From Echiichthys vipera (lineage: Eukaryota > Chordata > Actinopteri > Perciformes > Trachinidae), in assembly GCA_963691815.1 (NCBI GenBank), contig OY829657.1:23874288-23938287 (forward strand): DNA of 64,000 nucleotides, given 5' to 3'. Below are positions 1-35,573 of this stretch, piece by piece. A program made the position numbers and the translations under genes. A model generated the notes under the pieces. It was not told the origin of the DNA. It made no database searches and saw nothing but the letters and a program-made list of their open reading frames with translations. How positions within the stretch are numbered: position 1 is the stretch's first letter; each line of letters begins with the position of its first letter.

Positions 1-2640
1 GACAGGGACAACGGCACACACAGCAACGGTTAGGATCGCCCCTCTGCACACAGCTTCTCTCATCTCCATCCTGAGTCACTCTGTCCTCTCATTCTGCTTT
101 AAAATGCTCTTTTCATAGCCCTGTTAAATGGGATTCTGCTCAGCTCACAGTATTTGCTTCATATTTTGGTCTGCCTCTGGTTTTGCTATGGCTTTGACTT
201 CAGATAGGCGGCTCATAATCTGCAGTTCACTCCATATCTGATTGTTCACACTGCACGAGATAGTAGGTTGGTCTGTTTTAGTGATTTGTTCCCATAATAA
301 TGTCACATTGCCGACACGTAAGACCTAGCTATCAAATAAACATGGGACCATATGCAAATGCCATGTCACGATCATCCTGGCCAAAAAACAGTTCAAATGA
401 CATTGGAATTACTTTACCTCACATTTAGTTAAAGAAACACATATTTTTATTGCATCACAGTTAAGACACATCTTGTTTTAGTGAAAAAGAAACAATCTTA
501 AATAAAGTAATCATAAATCATGAGGTTCCCCTGATTAATAAAGTCATAAAAAATGGACTTAGTGATCCCAGAGAAAGTGAAAGTCACAGAGAGGCCCAGT
601 GAGTCCCAAAACGCAGGACTTTCACTCAGGGAATTAAGAAACAACAGTGGAAAGAAAGCCAAACGGACTCATGATATAAAAACGCCTGCAATGAAAGGAA
701 TGGAGGTGTGTGCCATCTTTTGGGAGTGTTGCTCTGTATGAGCATGTCACGTTCATGTCCACATCTGAGAAGATGAACAGTGATTCAGAAACTGAGCTGC
801 GGATCGGACTTTCCCATTCAGAGATCTCACTTATGATTGACAGCTCCTCCACCACCATCTCCCTCTTTCTCGCACTCTCTTCAGGGTCGCTCAGACTGTT
901 TTCAGCTCTCTATATTAAGCCTGTGAGAGCATTGCATCGTTAAGCCATTAATTACGGACCACGGCTCTCTTTTTTCACCCACCCCTCCCTCGTTCCTCTG
1001 ATGTCTCCTAATTAGCATCCCGACAGCTGTCCGGCTACTGCACGCCACTTCATTATGCTGAAACACTGTGACAGGCTGGCATCCAAACTGCCGTGCCTCC
1101 ACCCTGGATGGCAGCTTCGGTGGTGGTTGTTGGGACCCCAGAGTCCTTGCTTGCTCGACCACCTGTAGACGTGGCTGTGTGACGGCTGGAGGGATGCTTT
1201 ATCAATCCTCGCAGGGGCGCGGCTGCAGGGCAGTGACAGGCAGGCAGGCGAGAGGTGCTGACGTCTCGACCGCCGTGTCACGTCTTGCAGACGTGGACTG
1301 AGTATTTTTTCATTGCGTGATACTATCAGTGAGTCTGTCAGCAACCAAGTGTCCTGTCAAAGTGAAACATTACCTGTTTGCCTCTTTGTAAGTCACACTG
1401 GATGCACTAAAAATATAAGCGTCATTTAATAACGAGCTAAATTCCTCCATGAAAGTTCATCTGTGATGCTCAGGAGGTTCATTTCAGGAAATATTTGGGC
1501 ATTAAGTGTTATTATTTTTTACTTTCACTTGTCTGTTCCTGCCTCAGTTTGGGGTTTCCTACGTTTTCAGGAGCTGCTTTCGACAGACGTCAGAGAGCAG
1601 GCATGAACCTGTTGCATCCAGCTTTAGTGATACTAAGGCATAATTAGAGAGAGAGTTGTCATCTGTTATGGACCAGGTGTGCACAGGAATAAGAATCTAG
1701 GGATGTCCAGATCAAGTTCTATTTTGCCCGAGAGCCCATTCCCAAGTCCTCTGATAGTCTGCCAGAACAATGAACTGGTTTCTGACTGCTCAAAAATCTG
1801 CACATTTCATCTGAAGTGGACCCACAGTAAATGAAAGTTAGTAAAAACCAAGTTCTCTGTTCTGTTTGTTGTTTACCAGTCTCACTGAGTATCCGCTGTG
1901 GCAGGCAGGATTTTAGTCGGATAATCAGTTTGAAGAAAAATCTTTTGATAAGAATATTAAGGCATTCTAGTAAGACTGGGCCATGAACCACATTTTATTT
2001 TCCATTTCCTATGTTGGCTTCCAACGATTATGAAAACAACATATTGAAGATAAAATGATTATTGTGCCACATTCTGTTTCACAATGACGTTCTTGTTCTG
2101 TCTTGTGTTATAAATGAAGCGCGCCCTTTCCTTCACAGCAGTGCACCTTTAACTCGTTTTATAACGTGTTGGATATAGTTTACTGAAGTGTCAAATATAA
2201 GTTTAGTAGTTGTCAGTTTTGAAAGTGCACCAATGTTACAACATAGTTGATCTCACTTATTGTGATCTTATTAAATTTGCATTGATTATGTTTATAATAT
2301 TTATTTAAATGTCTATTTGTTTATTTCTCATTTTATTAAAAAAATAATTATATTGAATTTAAGTTGAATTATATGTAAAGTTTACATAAATCCTCTGTTA
2401 CAATATTTTTTATCAATAAATGTTTCCGAAGTCAATGAGTAATCATGTTAAATAATCTTGATCTCAGTATTGACCAAAATAATCGTGATTAATGGAGCAG
2501 CTCTAAGTTATAGACATTATTATACGTCATTCATTGAGAAGAAATTCCAACATCTCGAATGTGAGGATTTGCTGCTTTTCTCAGTTCTTTTTGTCGCTAT
2601 TTATTATCAGAAATGTGAGAAACTAGAAAATAGCTCTTAA

Positions 2641-2671
2641 CAGGTTCCTAAAGCACAACTTTAGGAACCTG
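2641..2671. repeat. Perfect inverted repeat (13-bp stem, 5-nt loop)
   Basis: CAGGTTCCTAAAG at 2641-2653 is followed by CACAA and then its exact reverse complement CTTTAGGAACCTG at 2659-2671. There is no T-run after it and it lies inside an intron, so it is not a bacterial-type terminator. It could be a small MITE remnant or simply a hairpin in the pre-mRNA. Confidence 0.85.
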
Positions 2672-4788
2672 GTAAGAACCTCCACTCCAGTTTACAGTCA
2701 CAGAAAACTAAGAAAAACAGCAAATATTTACATTTGAGAAGCTGAAACCAGAAAATGTTTTGCATTTGTGCTTAAAACATTTTTTTTCATGCTGAAGGGT
2801 TTTCTGTCGATCAACTAATCAATTAATAAACTATTTGTTTCAGCATAGTTTCTTTGAACATTTTTAGGCTTTGGACAAAACAATTTGAAGTATTCACCAG
2901 CCTGTGAGATTAGCTTCAGACAAAGAGTCTAGTAATAAGGAGATGGCAGAAGAAGCTCGAGGTGAGGACATGCAGCGAGTTTCCGACCCTGTGTTCCAGT
3001 GTGTGCCGCTACAGCAGCCTGGTGTGAACAGGTCTGGGCTGTGGGTCGGAGAGGCCTCAGGAAAAAGAAGGCTTTGTGAAGGCTGTTTATGCTTCAGGAA
3101 GCCCCCGCCTGTTTCAAAACAAAGCAGAAAGGGCAGGAGAAAAGAGGACGGAGCTGTTGTTGACTCTGTGTGTCGTGGATTGTTGGCTGGTGTGGAGCTT
3201 CACTGGAGAAGTAGAGATGTACCGATCCTGGCTTTGTTTCAGATTCTGTGTTGATGATAGCAGTGGAACATCTGTACTGGAGAAACGACTATTAAATCAG
3301 TCACAACCACAATCAATCATCATGAACACACACACATACTGTGGTTTGTTTTAACTCAGTCCCACACACCGTCCTGACCTGCTGCCACAAACACTCAGTG
3401 GAGCAACAAATGTGGATTAATCCGCCACGGGAAATAGTCCCCAACAAATACACTATTTCCTCCAGAGCTGCTACAAATTGATTTGTTTTCACCTCACCAT
3501 TTTCTGACATTTTATGGATCAAGCAATTAATCCATTCATCGATAATGAAAGTTATAATTAGTTGCAGAGCTCCTGATTGAGTCACATTTGTTAAACTCCA
3601 CTGAGCCTCTTTTACCAAAAAAACAATATATTTGTGAGCTGTTGTTAAACATGAATGTCTTCAGCAGGAACCAGTGGACTGACAGTGTATGAAAGGACAT
3701 ACTAATATACTTTCTGTTTCGGCCTTTTCATGGGATTTGTTTTTCAACAATAACAAAAATATAAAGCATTGCCAACTTTATCCAACAACATTAGCACTGA
3801 TGACAGTTTGCAGTTTGTTAAATAAAAACAACTAAAGTATCAACTTCTATTAGTGCAGTTTCAGAAAAGTAAAGTGGAACTCTGCTCATACAGTATAATA
3901 ATCAACATACTGTAGATGCAGGCAATGAGAACAAAGTCATTTGCATCTTTACTGAAGCACGCGTAAAGCTGTGAGCAGCAATGGAAGGTTAATTAAGTGC
4001 AATTTCTTGTACCTAATAATTTAACCCAGCAGGTTAAAACATATCCACAGAGAGAAGAGGGGTAATATTTAATGATCAACAGTTATTGGTTTATTACAGC
4101 TTCCTTAAGATGGCTTTAAAGGTTGTTGTTGCAGCACCTGGAGGAAGATGCCTCCGCTAGAATAGTCAGCTTATCATCGCTAAGTAACTGTTGATGTGAG
4201 AGGGATTTTCTGCCACCGTTCATTATCTAGAACCAAGATAAGCAGTAAAATAGGTATTTTCACCTCCTCAGGCCTCTAACTCTAACCTGACTCTGTCAGA
4301 TGGATTGATTGTTGTTTGCTCAGCATATACATCTGGGAACTCTCGTTTGGAGATATTTGGGAAGAGGCGAAAATACTGGTTGCTGATTGGATAAACCATC
4401 CGTCTATCACCAACATACGGGCCAGATCAACCAATCAGATCAACGAAGCGTATGACGTACTAACAGCCTCGAGGCAAAGATAAGAAAGTAAACCACATGT
4501 CTGTTAAGGATATTTGCCATTTGTGTCACGTAAATTTCCGGATCAAAGGCACCATTTTAGGTGCCCGGTCCATATTCCAACAGAAGGATCCAAGAGAAAA
4601 AAAAAGTTTGTGAGCGGCTTGATCGATAGCTGAGCTTATCTCTTTCGTGGAAGCCGCCATGTTGTTCACACTGAACAGTCGCTTCTCGTTTCGTCACTTA
4701 AATCCACCTCAAAACCAACGCTGATTGGTTCGTTCGCTGGTCAAACTTATCCAAATTTTCTCCACCGCACAATAGAAGACTGATCTGA

Positions 4789-4845
4789 GAGTAAAATACA
4801 ATTGAGTTCGAGAGAGATCAGGATGGTCTCACGAGGCTAATCTAT
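4789..4845. repeat. Dispersed repeat end, copy 1
   Basis: GAGTAAAATACAAT, then ATCAGGATGGTCTCACGAGG and GCTAAT, matches 6342-6396 closely while the sequence before each copy differs. It looks like the shared end of an interspersed repeat present twice in intron 3. Family unknown. Confidence 0.55.
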
Positions 4846-6341
4846 CACTTCTTCAAGAGAACAACCTGGGAAGTAAAAAATAATCACTTTTTGGTTTAGC
4901 TACTTGTAACTGCCCACACTGAGGCTGTCACCTCTGAGGAAGAGAATCACACAGACAAACAAGCGTTCAGTGTTTTACATAACCATCATGAGAGTTTTAC
5001 ATGATCGGTTTATTTTATAAAATGAAAAAGGATGCCCCTTTTTGTGTCAGTAAGCAGGCGAATTTCTCAAATTCAGTATCTAAGAGCTTTTGCAGATTGT
5101 GTACTAACACATGCATGTGGTCCAGATGGGAACTAGAAGACAACATGTGACTGTACATCTTTTGTTAAAGCCATCAAAGGTCAGGTGAAGGAAAACACTT
5201 TTAACAGGCGCTGTGAACACAGCCTGGACTTCAGTTCATAGATCACCACTGTTACAAGCCACAGGCTGTAAAGAGGTCAAAGGTTGAAGCAAAAGTGCCA
5301 CAGACGCCCCACAAAACACTCCAGTTACAAGCAGCTTGTTGCATGTCACCAACAAATAAAGTGTCTTTGTGGAAACCAGTCAGGCTTTGTTTCTAAAAGG
5401 AATCCTGTCTTCCTCACAGACAGTGGACACGATCAGCTGCTCAGACCTGAAGCCCCTCGGTGTTTATATAAGCTGCTTTTTATATGGCCCACTCTCTCCT
5501 GCTCTCCCTGGTAACAACGAGCCTCTCTTAGCGTGTCTCCTCCACTACAGAGAGAGCTCATGATTGGTCTATATTTTTATATCTAATTGCTCGAGATGAA
5601 CAGCAGTGAGTGTGTGTGCCCTGTATGTTTTAGGTGGTGGGTGTGTGGGACTGAAATCTGTGGCAGTGTGTTAGCTCACAGAGAGACAGAAAATCAGGAC
5701 AGCATGAAAACGGATTCCTTTTTTTACACTGTCAAACTTCAGCAGTTATTGATGATGACATTAGAATATAAAGGGATGCATGTGTTCAATTCAACACAAA
5801 CATTTAAGCAGTAAAAAGTTGATTCTAATAAACGTGGAGAAATGATAAATGTTTTAGAAATGAATCCCGACCCTTCACATGGCACAATGTGATTTAAAGG
5901 TTTAAGCCCTTAATTTCATTGTTTCATTGGTAAACAGTTCATCTTCATTTTAAGCTGAAGGGAGAACTTTTTAAACTTTTTAAAAGAAAAAATGACACCT
6001 GACTTTTGTTTATGGTTTGAGAAAATTCACCTACTTCTTTAAGTAAGGCTGCATCCACAGAAAAATGCAAATACGTTTACACAACTCCAGCATTTCAAAC
6101 CCCTAAAACAGAGACACCAAATTGCCTCTGGCTTGTTTTTAGTACGAAAACTTTGTGAAACTAGGACTGGCTTTGCGATTGGGTCTTATTGGTCACGGCC
6201 AAAGACGGTGTGTAAAGATGGACGTCACGGCTCCACTACCTCCCTCTGTATCCAAAAATCCAAAATATCGTAGAGAGATGTTGTAATTTTTGAGCCATAA
6301 TCTGCCCTGTAGCAATCGGGGTGGTAGAGCTGCATTATGGC

Positions 6342-6396
6342 GAGTAAAATACAATGTAGCTTGCAAGATCAGGATGGTCTCAAGAGGCTAATATAA
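6342..6396. repeat. Dispersed repeat end, copy 2
   Basis: Second copy of the end segment at 4789-4845: the same GAGTAAAATACAAT start and a near-identical ATCAGGATGGTCTCAAGAGG core, in the same orientation about 1.55 kb downstream. Family unknown. Confidence 0.55.
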
Positions 6397-6669
6397 TCTA
6401 TGGTCACGCCATGTTCTTCCCTGATTGGTCACAGCCCTCTCACGTGTTGATGCTAGCAGCTGCTATGCATTTAAATTCTGCATTTTATAACTACTTATAC
6501 TACTACCTACATGTGCAGGAAGGAAGCTATTTTATTGAGTGATTTGCCATAATTCCTGTGTCTAGCGACCTTACACTGTGTTTACAACAGCACAGGCATA
6601 TCCAGTGTAGGCGAATGGTCATGTGATATGCGTTTTCATGCATTTTGAACCAAAGACATACAGAGTTTC

Positions 6670-6802
6670 TTGGTAGCCAAGTGATTACAGTGCATGTCAC
6701 ATCAATGCAACTTCCTGGGTTTAATTGCAGCCTTCGGCACCTTTCATGCAAGTCATACCCCGCTGTTCCCCCCATTGTCGGTCTCTACACTGAAATAAAG
6801 GA
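6670..6802 (+). repeat. SINE-like interspersed repeat fragment
   Basis: Contains a degenerate RNA polymerase III B-box-like GGTTTAATTGC (6718-6728), then CAGCCTTCGGCACC, CATGCAAGTCATACCCC and an ACACTGAAATAAAGG tail. I recall this sentence-like pattern from abundant teleost interspersed repeats. The family is not named and the boundaries are approximate. Confidence 0.4.
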
Positions 6803-7231
6803 AAACATATTTGTGTGGATGTAGTCTGCATAAACCTCATGGGATTTGCTGAAAAACTGCCTTGTCAGAGAGATAAAAAGTGGACCGTGTATCTCAGCTC
6901 ATGACAAACTGATTTTGCAAAACATCAATGCTATGTGAGGTAAAAACCTGGTTGTCACGTTATTCTCTGTGGATTTCAACCATTTAACTCTGAATGAATG
7001 TGTTGGTGCTTTTGTTCAACCCTCTGAGGACAACAGCCCTGAGGATGAGCTCTTCCAGCTCTGTCTAGTCCAGGCTACAGCAGAGCAAAGCCTGCTGGGT
7101 CAGGGTTCTTCTGTTCCTTGAGAACAAGCTAAAGGGCCTTTCCTATGTCGCCCTTCCTCGTCTGTTCCACGTCTCTTATTATTTCCGGCCTGGCTCCGAT
7201 GGAGTCGAGGCTGGATATCCTGAGAGGGGGA

Positions 7232-7270
7232 AGGCAGGGAGAGGAGGAGGAGGAGGAGGGGGGGGGGGGA
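7232..7270 (+). repeat. Purine-rich GGAGGA/poly-G run
   Basis: Low-complexity GGAGGAGGA followed by about ten G, within intron 3 roughly 400 bp before the DSL exon. Possible G-rich structure in the transcript; no gene content. Confidence 0.8.
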
Positions 7271-7658
7271 AGCATTTTACCAAGCAGGAAAAGTGAAAAA
7301 GCATTTGGGTTATCAAGCCCTCGTAGACCTCTGTTGTGCTCACTTCTTTTTCCTATTCTTTCCCTCTTTTTTTTCTCCACATTCTTGGTGGAGCAGAATG
7401 ATGTTTGACCGGGGGTTACACCTTCCCTCTGATGTGTGCATTCTTCGACGCCTCATGGACTGTCTTATCTCACTAAACACCGGGTTGTTGGGTCAAATCC
7501 CGTAACCGGAATCAGCCCTACTCCTTGGAATGTCATTCAGAATTTTTTGTTGTTTAGACTTTTCTTCACTGACCCAAACACTTGACCTGTACACTTGAAT
7601 CCATTACAAAATAACAACATTGACAATTCCCACTGTTTTGTTTTTGTCTTTTGTGTAG

Positions 7659-31211
<23,553 letters not shown>

Positions 31212-32025
31212 ACACATGAGAGCAGCAGGGACCTTCCTGAATGAGAGAAAAAAACAACTGCGATGTCTTCAACATCACTGAATTTTCAACTCTTAAAAGC
31301 ACCAAAAGTGAAGATTACAGATGCTTTCATTTTGTTTTTGTTTTTTTATTGGTTATTTAACTTAACTCTGCTGCACGGATCCTTTTTTTTAACCAAAAAC
31401 CTACAAAAAAAAGAGAGAAAAACAACCAAAAAAAGAAGAAAATACACATCACAGCTTCTGGTTTTCTCCTCACAGTGATGGAATCAAGAAGAATTTTCTT
31501 TTCTGCACTCCTGATTTGTTTTCTGTTTACGAACTCAGAACTAACGCTTCACTGTTCTCTTCTGGACCTTTGAGATTTAACCGAACGTCATCGGCTGGCA
31601 GCTGTCCGCATCGCCTCTCCTGTCTGCCTTAGCCCGAACCTGCTGGGCCTTTTCTACAATGTCTTCATATCATGTCTTTTTATAAAACAAAACTACCCAA
31701 AAAAAAGTTTTATATCCATTTAAGTCCTTAAAAGTTGGCAAAGGAATCCACATTTTTTTGTTTACATTCATAAACATCTTTCCCATTTAGTATTGAGGCT
31801 TAAAGGTTCTTGCGTATATCCTTTATAATAATGATGATGCCACTGCTTCCTGCGAGTCTACACCATGATTTTTTCAGTATTTTCTTTGGTAGTGCCTTCA
31901 GCCCTTTAGTTTTCTCCTTCTCTCTCCTCCTTTAGGGTTTATGCAGAATTTCAAAGACACATAAAGGGAAAGACAGCTCTACACACCGCAGTAATGGTTA
32001 TTTTCTTTGTACATATGTAAATATA

Positions 32026-32031
32026 AATAAA
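32026..32031 (+). terminator. jag2: Candidate poly(A) signal AATAAA
   Basis: AATAAA inside GTAAATATAAATAAATGGC, followed by a GTGTATATTTG-rich stretch; about 815 bases after the stop codon. Confidence 0.45.
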
Positions 32032-32411
32032 TGGCTGTGTATATTTGAATTTAGTAACTAAAGTGATGCTTTGTATCATAGTTATTCTAAAGTTTTTGTG
32101 GTTGTTTTTTTTAATGATGTCATTCCATTTATTAGTGTCTGTTGACACTATGACATGTTTTATACAGTTTTTTTTTCTTTGGAATCATTGGTTTAAAAAA
32201 GAAAACAGGTCACGATTGTTTGTCTTTCTGTTCTGATTATGTGTTCCAGCTGTTAAAAACACAAATACAGAGTTGTTTGTCAGGCCTGTGAATCACTGAG
32301 AGAGGGTTGGGATGTGAGCAGACCCCCCCCCCCCACCGGCTCCATTCATTCTTTCCTGCTTTTTTCTCATTTCAGTGCTGTTCTTTCACATCCGACTGTA
32401 TGTATGTAAAT

Positions 32412-32417
32412 AATAAA
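32412..32417 (+). terminator. jag2: Candidate poly(A) signal AATAAA
   Basis: AATAAA in GTAAATAATAAAGCCACC, about 1.2 kb after the stop. The downstream sequence is less GU-rich. Confidence 0.35.
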
Positions 32418-32631
32418 GCCACCCTATCAGCGTCAGTGAGGTCATACTGAGCGACCTGGCAGCAGCCTGCAGGCCAAAGTGTTTGCCTTCCTTGTAGTGT
32501 AAGATATTTGTCATGGTCTTTCTCCCAAAAGTCTGGAGAAGTGAGACATCATCAGTCATTATAGCACGTGCCTGGACCCTCCTCATCAGCCCACAGTTGG
32601 CTTCTACTTTAAAGTGATGCATGCAGTGATG

Positions 32632-33190
32632 AAGACACGCCGGGTGAATAGGGTCATGACAATTCATCAGTTGATTAACAACATTAAGACAAATACTTTT
32701 CATATTACAAGTTTCGTTAAATATTGTTTAAATTTGCAAATTAGAGTTTACTTTGAAATTAGAGATGGATTAGTGTCAACAGTTTTTACAGGTATCTGTT
32801 TTAATAACAGCCATAAAAAACAAAAACAATTTTCTCCAGGTTGTTATGAATCAAATGTTGTCTAAATGAGGCTGTGAATGTAAAAACATTTAGAATATAG
32901 AGAGGAATGAAAGTGAAAAGTTTGGTGTCTGTTAGTGCTGCTGAAGTGCAGATTTAAAAGCATTTCAACGGATTTACTGTCAAATTCAAACATTTTCAGA
33001 CACTACAGGTGAATAGAGTTAAAAATATTAACTCACAGAAACCTCCTCAGTCGATTACTGACATGAAGACAAATATCTTTTGTATTACAAGTTTATTTCT
33101 TAATCATCTACTGTTAACTATTGTTGAAATCTACAATAAGTCAAATACATGTTTTCTTTTCACCAGTCTGAAGAAAATAGCCCCAAATCT
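32632..33190. repeat. Two diverged copies of a roughly 120-bp segment
   Basis: 32642-32760 and 33009-33140 share GTGAATAG, then AAGACAAATA, ATTACAAGTTT and TATTGTT in the same order. Probably an old local duplication within the 3' UTR or flank. Confidence 0.45.
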
Positions 33191-34005
33191 CAAAATGCAT
33201 GAAAAAAATGGTGTCTCGTTTTAAAGAAACTGGTCTGGTGTATTTCTGCACTTTTTTATCCATCAGTATCATGGAAAATAACTTAAGCTGTATCCAAAAT
33301 GACCCCCTTATTTATTTATTTAATACTCCCATTATGAAAAACAGTCTGATTTTCTAAAGTGAGATTTTTATACGGTTAAATAAAATCATGGGATGTATTC
33401 GTGCATCATTACTATCCTTCTTTTTTGTTTCATAATTTTTTATCCTACCAGATCAAAAGTTCTGAGGAGCTCTGCTGCAAGCTGCCTAATCTATTACTCG
33501 CTCTTAATAAGGGACTCATATTGCACAAGAAACAGTAAAGTCGCCCTGTGCTGCATCAGAGAATCGGGTCTGATGCATCTAATTTTCCCGTGCACACTTA
33601 GAGGTCACAGGATTCACTGCTGCCCGTCCTTCCCTTCAGCCTGCTTTTATTTCACGTATGAACTTTCTCTTTTACAGTCTGTTGAGTGGAGACGCCATGC
33701 AGGGCAGCAGGGTGTTCATAGCCCTGTTGTAAGACAGTGAATTGACAAATCAAATGTGTGTGGTTCTGCATGGACTCACAGTGGATGAGTTTGAATCCTA
33801 ACTGTTTTCCCCTGTTAAGCCCCACCTCTCCTCGTGTATCTATTCTGGTCTAATGAAGGGAACAAGTTGTATTGTTGTTGATGTTACCCGCTGTTTGTTA
33901 AAGAGTCTGTTTCTGCACTAAAACACACAGGAGAAGAGAAAGCATTTCCTCCACTAATGCTTTAGTTTTTCGGGAGTAAAAAAAAAAAAGAGTCAAATGT
34001 TTGTG

Positions 34006-34011
34006 AATAAA
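34006..34011 (+). terminator. jag2: Candidate poly(A) signal AATAAA
   Basis: AATAAA in TTTGTGAATAAATATTATG, followed by TTTTCAATCTTTTCTGTTTT. About 2.8 kb after the stop codon. Confidence 0.35.
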
Positions 34012-34211
34012 TATTATGTTTTCAATCTTTTCTGTTTTTCTTAATAATGCTGATCCAAATTCATATTATGTCAGTAAATCCTACGTTGTGTGCGTCCCAC
34101 AGGAGGGGCTGAATGTGCAGAACGTTGTAATTATTTTGTACAAAATTTGGTAAAAGTCTTGGTTTGTTAGTGGAAATTTTTTTGTTTGTTCTTAGAACAG
34201 CCCTATTATTT

Positions 34212-34217
34212 ATTAAA
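34212..34217 (+). terminator. jag2: Candidate distal poly(A) signal ATTAAA
   Basis: ATTAAA in TTATTTATTAAAGTATTTTA, with a strong T/GT-rich element 20-45 bases downstream. Best candidate for the distal end of jag2; the downstream DNA becomes transposon-rich. Confidence 0.4.
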
Positions 34218-34408
34218 GTATTTTATACCAAAGTTCATTTTGTTTGGTCTTTTTTGTATGTGCAGTAATTACTCCAGTTGACTTAACAAATCAGAACCTT
34301 GAAAAAGGATCTTAAATACTGTTTTTAAGGCTACATATATGATATAACTGAGGACAGTCTAACAATGTGAAGAATGATAAAGCTAACAAACAAAAAGATC
34401 CTGCAGAA

Positions 34409-34464
34409 GGCTTGGATGGAGCAACTTGTATTGCAGGGCTTGGATGGAGCAACTTGTATTGCAG
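34409..34464. repeat. Tandem duplication of a 28-29 bp unit
   Basis: GGCTTGGATGGAGCAACTTG followed by TATTGCAGG occurs twice in a row. No function apparent. Confidence 0.9.
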
Positions 34465-34631
34465 GACATGTTTGCTCTTGTATAATAATACAGTATTATA
34501 TCAGAGGGTCATTTCTTTGCAACATCTACTCTGCGGATGAGCTCATGCTATGCTCGAAGCAGCAGTAAATGGTTGGGGTGTGGTACAAGCCATTGGAAAT
34601 AATGGGTTCAGGAGCATTCAGAGTATTTGTA

Positions 34632-35571
34632 CACTGGGGATCAAAATTAGAGAACAAATGATTAATTCTTGATTTATAATGAAATACTAAAGTGCATGGG
34701 GACAGAGAGGACAGGATGATGAGAATTCTCTCAATGGGGGAATCAGTTCAACACTGCAGCTGGAGTTGCTCGCCAGTTCAGTGCTGAACAAGGCAAGGGT
34801 CTGTCTCTGCACACAGTGTCCCGTCATTTAAGACTTTTTGGACTGAAAGCCCCCTCTGCAGTGACCAAACCTCTCATCAGCAGAAATAATAAAAAGGCTA
34901 GACTTGCCTTTGCTGAGGAGCATGTTGTGTGGACAGAGGAGAACTGGTCCAGAGTGACTTCAGTTTATTTGGGTCTGATGGAAACAGTATGTTGGGCATA
35001 GGACTGGGGAAAGACTGAACCCAAAGTGTGTAAAGAAGTCAGTTCCATTCGAAGGAGGAAGTGTCATGGTTTGGGGATGTTTTCTGCAGCAGAGTTGGGC
35101 CTCTTGTACAGCTACATTGCATGCAAATGTTTATGTGAACCTCCTTCAGCAACATGCAATACATTCACTGCAACTGTCTCCCAATCAGCTGCAATTTGCA
35201 TGCAAGACAATGTCCCCTGTCACACTGCAAAACAGGTGAAGCTGTTCCTTGAAGCTAAGAATATTGAAACAATGAAATGCCCGGAGTCCAGACCTAAACC
35301 CCGTAGAGAATCTCTGGAAAATCCTTGGCAACAAAGTAATTTCTAAGAAACCCACTCCAGTTAGTGAACTGTGGAAGAGTCAGAATGAACCAAGATCAAA
35401 CCAGAGCAGTGTGAGAAACTAGTGATGTCCTGTGGGTGCAGATTTGCTGAAGTCATTCAAAGCTGTGGTCTCTACACTTCCTGTTCATTTTTTAATCCTA
35501 GAGAAGAAAACATTGTTGAAATCTTCTCTTCTGACAGAATGGTTACTGTTCTCTAATTTTGATCTTCAGAG
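34632..35571 (+). mobile_element. Tc1/mariner transposon, 940 bp, degenerate
   Basis: Terminal inverted repeats of about 25 bp: CACTGGGGATCAAAATTAGA at 34632, and at the right end the complement of CTCTGAAGATCAAAATTAGA, both continuing GAACA. TA dinucleotides flank both ends (34630-34631 and 35572-35573), as expected for this superfamily. Inside are fragments of a Tc1-type transposase: GVARQFSAEQGKGLSLHTVS near 34750, DNVPCHTAKQ near 35208, and SPDLNPVENLW near 35285-35318, which includes the second catalytic Asp region. Frames are broken and several hundred bases are missing against a full Tc1 element (about 1.6 kb), so it cannot move by itself. Confidence 0.92.
34750..35390 (+). pseudogene. 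Broken Tc1-like transposase
   Basis: Transposase remnant spread over several frames: a helix-turn-helix part (QFSAEQGKGLSLHTVSRHLR), a middle part (KKARLAFAEEHVVWTEENWS) and the catalytic motifs DNVPCHTA and SPDLNPVENLW. Frameshifts separate these parts, so no continuous protein is made. Confidence 0.88.
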
Positions 35572-35573
35572 TA

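Larger units (their letters stand above)
1..7658 (+). other. Intron 3 of jag2 (partial), no exon found
   Basis: No segment here encodes the short exon 3 (about 52 bp, ending near a WDNDT-like motif) or the longer N-terminal-module exon 2 expected in Jagged genes, so I treat the stretch as intron 3. It is AT-rich. It contains a perfect 13-bp hairpin (2641-2671), two related repeat ends (4789-4845 and 6342-6396), a SINE-like fragment (about 6670-6802), a GGA-rich run (7232-7270) and a homeodomain-site-rich patch at 925-1060. Short open frames are present but lack codon structure or recognisable domains. An exon 3 too diverged for me to see remains possible. Confidence 0.7.
31212..34235 (+). other. 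jag2: jag2 3' untranslated region (end uncertain)
   Basis: AT-rich with many T runs and no coding potential. Candidate poly(A) signals are AATAAA at 32026, 32412 and 34006, and ATTAAA at 34212. The last is followed by TTTTGTTTGGTCTTTTTTGTATGTG, a good U/GU-rich downstream element, so the UTR could be about 0.8 to 3.0 kb with alternative ends. The true end needs transcript data. Confidence 0.55.

Noticed and set aside
2904..3254. 116-codon open frame in intron 3
   Set aside because: No domain, no conserved motif, no splice context; chance frame.
7129..7408. Open frames of about 85 codons on both strands just before exon 4
   Set aside because: Created by the GGAGGA/poly-G run; not followed by a usable donor and not Jagged exon 3.
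1..7658. Search for Jagged exons 2 and 3
   Set aside because: No WDNDT-like or N-terminal-module sequence with matching phase was found on the + strand.
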